A DNA stretch of 64,000 bases from CAYUQT01 sp964596165 (GTDB lineage Bacteria > Planctomycetota > Phycisphaerae > UBA1845 > JAFGLZ01), in NCBI GenBank assembly GCA_964596165.1, contig CAZQTW010000016.1, positions 1 through 64,000 of the forward strand. The letters run 5' to 3'. Of the stretch, positions 61,102-64,000 are shown one piece after another. Every line of letters begins with the position of its first letter. Position 1 is the first letter of the stretch. A model generated the notes under the pieces. That model saw only the letters and a list, made by a program, of their open reading frames with translations, was not told the DNA's origin and ran no database searches. The position numbers and the translations under genes are program-made.

Positions 61102-61374
61102 CGATAGGGCTCCTTTATGCCACCCAAGCTTCGTTCCAGCCTGAACCGTGCGACAGGCATACCTGTGGCCGCGGTATTGTCCGATATGGCGAGCGTCGTG
61201 TCCATCGACGCGAGGCCCGGTTTGACCCGATCGTCAAATCGTAGGGGTGCCTGCTGCCGCCGTATCCGTCGAAAAACCGCCTGCCTCTCCGCCACGTCGA
61301 GCACGGTGGCCCTGACAACCGGATTGCGGTAGGAATCCTCGCCGGCGTCGCACGGACTGGCCGCTAGGCCGGTT
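61102..61374. other. Intergenic region with no supported feature
   Basis: About 270 bases between two leftward genes. The strings GACAACCGGATTGCGG and GACGACCGGATTGCGGAC occur here (61313-61328) and at the end of the phosphoesterase gene (about 63317-63335), a short similarity between this gap and coding sequence. Otherwise nothing recognisable. Confidence 0.4.
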
Positions 61375-61980
61375 CTAGTCCCGTTCGCTGGGCGGTGGCA
61401 GGGCTGCCAACTCCCGGAAATCCTGTTGGACATATGCATCCAACTGGTCGGCGAAATTGGGGGAAAGCGACAGGAGATGGATCAGTTCCAGCACGTCGGC
61501 ACGGTCCTTGATGCGATGCGGGGCGGAGCGAGCGCTGGCCAGCTTGAGTTCGATCAGCGTCTTCAGATTGACGAACCGCAGTCCTTCGGGGGAAACCTCG
61601 GCCACTTCGCCCGGCGCCGGAAAACGCACGGACTTGGGTTTGCCGTCTCCCGGATACTCGCCGGCGATCAGAAATTCAACGCGGACCCGCGTCACCTCGT
61701 CGCGAAGGTGGCGGCTCTGTGGACCTTTGCGGTTGAAGCCGTGTCCGACAAGCCCTGCGTGCGCCCGCTCCAGGTCGCGCGCCGAGCCGATCAGGAGATC
61801 GACGTCCTGTGTGGATCGTTCTATTCCATGGTGTTGTAGGGCAATACCGCCGACAATCGCGTACGGGATTCCCAGTCGATCGAGCTCGCCCGCGACACGC
61901 CGCAACGTCTGCCATACGCGGCCCTCGTGCTCGATCTGCCGGTCGGCTTCCATCAGCGTTTCCTGAAGGCGTGAGGCCAT
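61375..61980 (-). CDS. Nucleotidyltransferase of the AbiEii/MNT-like superfamily
   Basis: 201 residues. AIVGGIALQHHGIERSTQDV then DLLI gives the GG...T-x-D-x-D core of minimal nucleotidyltransferases. VRVEFLIAG supplies the third acidic residue, and FVNLKTLIELKLASAR is a C-terminal helix common to this group. Relatives act as toxins of type IV toxin-antitoxin systems, or in housekeeping nucleotide transfer. No antitoxin-like partner is next to it, so I keep the general name. Confidence 0.75.
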   Translation of the reverse strand: MASRLQETLMEADRQIEHEGRVWQTLRRVAGELDRLGIPYAIVGGIALQHHGIERSTQDVDLLIGSARDLERAHAGLVGHGFNRKGPQSRHLRDEVTRVRVEFLIAGEYPGDGKPKSVRFPAPGEVAEVSPEGLRFVNLKTLIELKLASARSAPHRIKDRADVLELIHLLSLSPNFADQLDAYVQQDFRELAALPPPSERD

Positions 61981-62050
61981 GACTGGAACCCTGTCGATAC
62001 GGCCAATTCTATCTGGGGCCCGCGCACGGGTCGAGACCCGCCGGTTCGAT

Positions 62051-63253
62051 CTACTTCTTGTCCAGTCGCTTGTTTTCGAACCACATCGGTCCGCCCCATT
62101 TGCCCGTGACCACGATGTCGAGATCGCCGTCGCCGTCGAGATCCACGACTGGGATGTTCATGCCGGCGCCAATCCCCTGATTGTGGGAAATGACGTGCTT
62201 CGTCCAGTTCGCCCCGGGCTTGCGTTTCAGTTGATACCAGTACACCCCCAGCGGACCGCTCTCATCGGGGTCGCTGCCGTTGTGGGCCATGAATCGCTTG
62301 CCGGTGACGACGTCGAGCACGCCGTCGCCGTCGATGTCGGCGAGCGTGAGGCTGTGCGCCTGGCTCCACGAATCATCAATCACGTGCTGCTTCCATCGGA
62401 TTATGCCGCCCTCGCGTGTCTGCTCGTACCAGAAGATGCCGTACCGATGGGCCGAACTGGTGATGATGTCGTTGAGGCCGTCGGCGTTCACGTCGTAGAC
62501 GCGAATCTCCGGCGTGTGCTCCGCCTTGCCTTCCTCTCTGTTGCCCAACGCCAGTGGGTGTTCTTTCCATGTGCCGCCTCGCCGGTTTACAGGGGCCTCG
62601 AACCAGGCGTTGGGGCGGATGATGTCCGCCCGTCCGTCGCCGTTGATATCACCCGCCCCGACACCGAACTCCATGTTCTTCTCGGAAACGAGATGCCGGA
62701 CAAAGGTGCCCTTCTTGGCCCCCGACGTGATGAGTTCATACCAGAACGTCTGCTGAACGTGGGGCAGGATATGGGTCTCCTTTCCTTCGCCGGTCAGATC
62801 GTACAGTTCGCCGCACTCGAAGTTGCCGTTCGTCTCGATGACCGTCTCAGGCCACAGGCCGCCCTTGGCACCGGTGTTGCGATACCAGGCGATGGCCTTC
62901 TCGTGCCAGAAGCATGAGACCACGTCCAGCAGTCCGTCCCCGTCCACATCCAGCGGCAGGTTCATGAAGTCGTGATAATAGCCCTTGCCCTGGTCGTCCA
63001 CTTCGCCGGCGAGCTTGCGGACCTCCACCCGTTTCCAGTCGGGCCCAAGATACAGGTACGCCCCAGCCATAATGTCCGGCTTGCCGTCCTTGTTGAAATC
63101 GCCGACGCAGCACGCCTCGCTGCGGAAGTTGCCTACTCGGTGCATCACGAACGTGACCGAACCGGACGGTCTTTCCTCGGCGACGACGACAGTTGTTGCG
63201 GCCAGAGCCGGCAGGATCACAACTCCGGTAGTGAAGCGGACAATCGTTCTCAT
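62051..63253 (-). CDS. FG-GAP (VCBS) repeat propeller protein, secreted
   Basis: 400 residues with a signal peptide (TTGVVILPALAATTVVVA). It is nearly all propeller, with FG-GAP loops GDFNKDGKPD, LDVDGDGLLD, GDINGDGRAD, YDVNADGLND, ADIDGDGVLD and VDLDGDGDLD, plus a degenerate YDLTGEGKET. That makes seven. Paired blades match the C-terminal half of the protein at 57720 (TGKRFMAHNG against TGKRFWAHGP). Likely an extracellular calcium-bound binding protein. Confidence 0.85.
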   Translation of the reverse strand: MRTIVRFTTGVVILPALAATTVVVAEERPSGSVTFVMHRVGNFRSEACCVGDFNKDGKPDIMAGAYLYLGPDWKRVEVRKLAGEVDDQGKGYYHDFMNLPLDVDGDGLLDVVSCFWHEKAIAWYRNTGAKGGLWPETVIETNGNFECGELYDLTGEGKETHILPHVQQTFWYELITSGAKKGTFVRHLVSEKNMEFGVGAGDINGDGRADIIRPNAWFEAPVNRRGGTWKEHPLALGNREEGKAEHTPEIRVYDVNADGLNDIITSSAHRYGIFWYEQTREGGIIRWKQHVIDDSWSQAHSLTLADIDGDGVLDVVTGKRFMAHNGSDPDESGPLGVYWYQLKRKPGANWTKHVISHNQGIGAGMNIPVVDLDGDGDLDIVVTGKWGGPMWFENKRLDKK

Positions 63254-63279
63254 GGTTTTAGTCCTTCCAAGAGGAGGGT

Positions 63280-64000
63280 CTACCGTATCCCTACCGGTTC
63301 GCCGAGCATCGCGGTTCTGACGACCGGATTGCGGACGGGTTTCCGTGTCATGTCGTAGTCGAGTGCGAATACCTGCTCCGGACTCGTGGCGTACTGATTC
63401 AGCGTCGGCGAATAGGGCTTCACCTCGATCTGGTTCTCGTTCGGCACAAAACGCATCGGTACCAGCCAGCCGTTGCCCCCGTTCGGCAGACTCTGGTAAT
63501 CGAACATGATCTCGTGGACGTTCCGCCCGACGTCATTGGTGCTCGTCTGATGCCGCCATCCGGAAACATGTCCGCAGACGACCATGAAAATGTTCTCGTG
63601 TTTGGACACGAGTTTGTTCCAAAGATCCTGGCCACTGTTTGAGTTTACTTCGTCGCGCTTCTGTCGGCTTCTTCCCCCGCGATCCAGATAGGAGTGCGTG
63701 GCGATGATGACCTCCCGGTCTTTGTGAGAGCCGACTACGCCATCCGCCCATTCAATCGCCTGATCCGACGGCCAGACCTCCAGGCTGACGACCATGAACT
63801 TCTTTCCACCGCCCTCGAAGAAGCAGAAGTTGTTCGCGTTCGTCCGGCCCATGTGGCCGCCGTACCAAGGATGGTTCTCAAACCGGGAAGGCGGAAAGTA
63901 CTTCGTGTACAAGGGGGTCTCCCGAGTGAACTGTTTGCCCCGATGCTCGAAGTCATGATTGCCCGGAACCATGCTGTACGGAACGACGCCGTCCAGGATA
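63280..64000 (-). CDS. Metallophosphoesterase, N-terminus beyond the window
   Basis: 240 residues visible, open to the right edge. Calcineurin-like motifs: VPYSMVPGNHDFEHRG (GNHD), VVSLEVWPSDQAIEW, IIATHSYLDRGG (H) and MVVCGHVSGWRHQT (GHxx). The first metal block (DxH) and signal lie beyond the edge. It ends 26 bases upstream of the FG-GAP gene, likely in the same transcript. Substrate unknown. Confidence 0.85.
   Translation of the reverse strand, partial: ILDGVVPYSMVPGNHDFEHRGKQFTRETPLYTKYFPPSRFENHPWYGGHMGRTNANNFCFFEGGGKKFMVVSLEVWPSDQAIEWADGVVGSHKDREVIIATHSYLDRGGRSRQKRDEVNSNSGQDLWNKLVSKHENIFMVVCGHVSGWRHQTSTNDVGRNVHEIMFDYQSLPNGGNGWLVPMRFVPNENQIEVKPYSPTLNQYATSPEQVFALDYDMTRKPVRNPVVRTAMLGEPVGIR

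Noticed and set aside
61375..61980. Nucleotidyltransferase as half of an AbiE or MNT/HEPN toxin-antitoxin system
   Set aside because: No HEPN or AbiEi-like partner is adjacent on either side, so only the general family is called.

Overview
The window is GC-rich bacterial chromosome, most likely from a member of the Planctomycetota (class not resolved). The evidence for this is a small CxxxC/CxxC zinc-ribbon protein, a pseudopilin-like H-X9-DG protein, a PEP-CTERM-anchored phosphoesterase, two FG-GAP propeller proteins, several Tat-exported Gfo/Idh/MocA oxidoreductases, and a DUF4416 protein beside envelope polysaccharide genes. Nothing here looks like a plasmid or a complete phage.

Layout. 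0-5.4 kb holds a YbhN-type membrane protein, a quinone-oxidoreductase-like enzyme, a zinc ribbon, clpX, a SHOCT-domain membrane protein and a tRNA with a CAU anticodon. 5.8-12.7 kb holds a REC-GGDEF-HD-GYP regulator, then a leftward run with an O-antigen ligase/polymerase, a WecA-like phosphoglycosyltransferase, DUF4416 and a membrane hydrolase. 12.7-38.7 kb is a scavenging region of secreted propeller glycosidase-like proteins, a GHL10 glycosidase, penicillin acylase, CocE/NonD peptidase, M19 dipeptidase, two TIM-barrel amidohydrolases, a sodium:solute symporter and a GH29 fucosidase. Broken and intact toxin-antitoxin modules are scattered through it.

38.9-44.9 kb is a type II-C CRISPR-Cas locus: cas9 (1348 aa), cas1 and cas2, with no csn2 or cas4. 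On the opposite strand upstream of cas9 I can read a full tracrRNA gene: a TTGACA promoter, an anti-repeat, a GAAA-capped hairpin and a T-rich terminator. Directly after cas2 lies a single 36-nt repeat that pairs with that anti-repeat (21 of 22 positions plus a 6-bp foot), but no array follows. The repeat carries its own promoter-like TTGCTG-N16-TACAAT. This is the most interesting part of the window.

45.4-64 kb returns to secreted metabolism: a second copy of a Tat-exported isomerase-like protein, three Gfo/Idh/MocA oxidoreductases, a sugar epimerase-like protein, a TetR regulator divergent from a pseudopilin gene with a palindromic operator between them, a sialidase, two FG-GAP proteins (one fused to HEAT repeats), a nucleotidyltransferase and two phosphoesterases, the last running off the right edge.

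The Tat- and Sec-exported enzymes, the symporter and the cytosolic dehydrogenase/aminotransferase genes together suggest breakdown and uptake of complex, probably fucose- or sialic-acid-containing, glycans and peptides. That is inference from family membership; no substrate is shown by the sequence.
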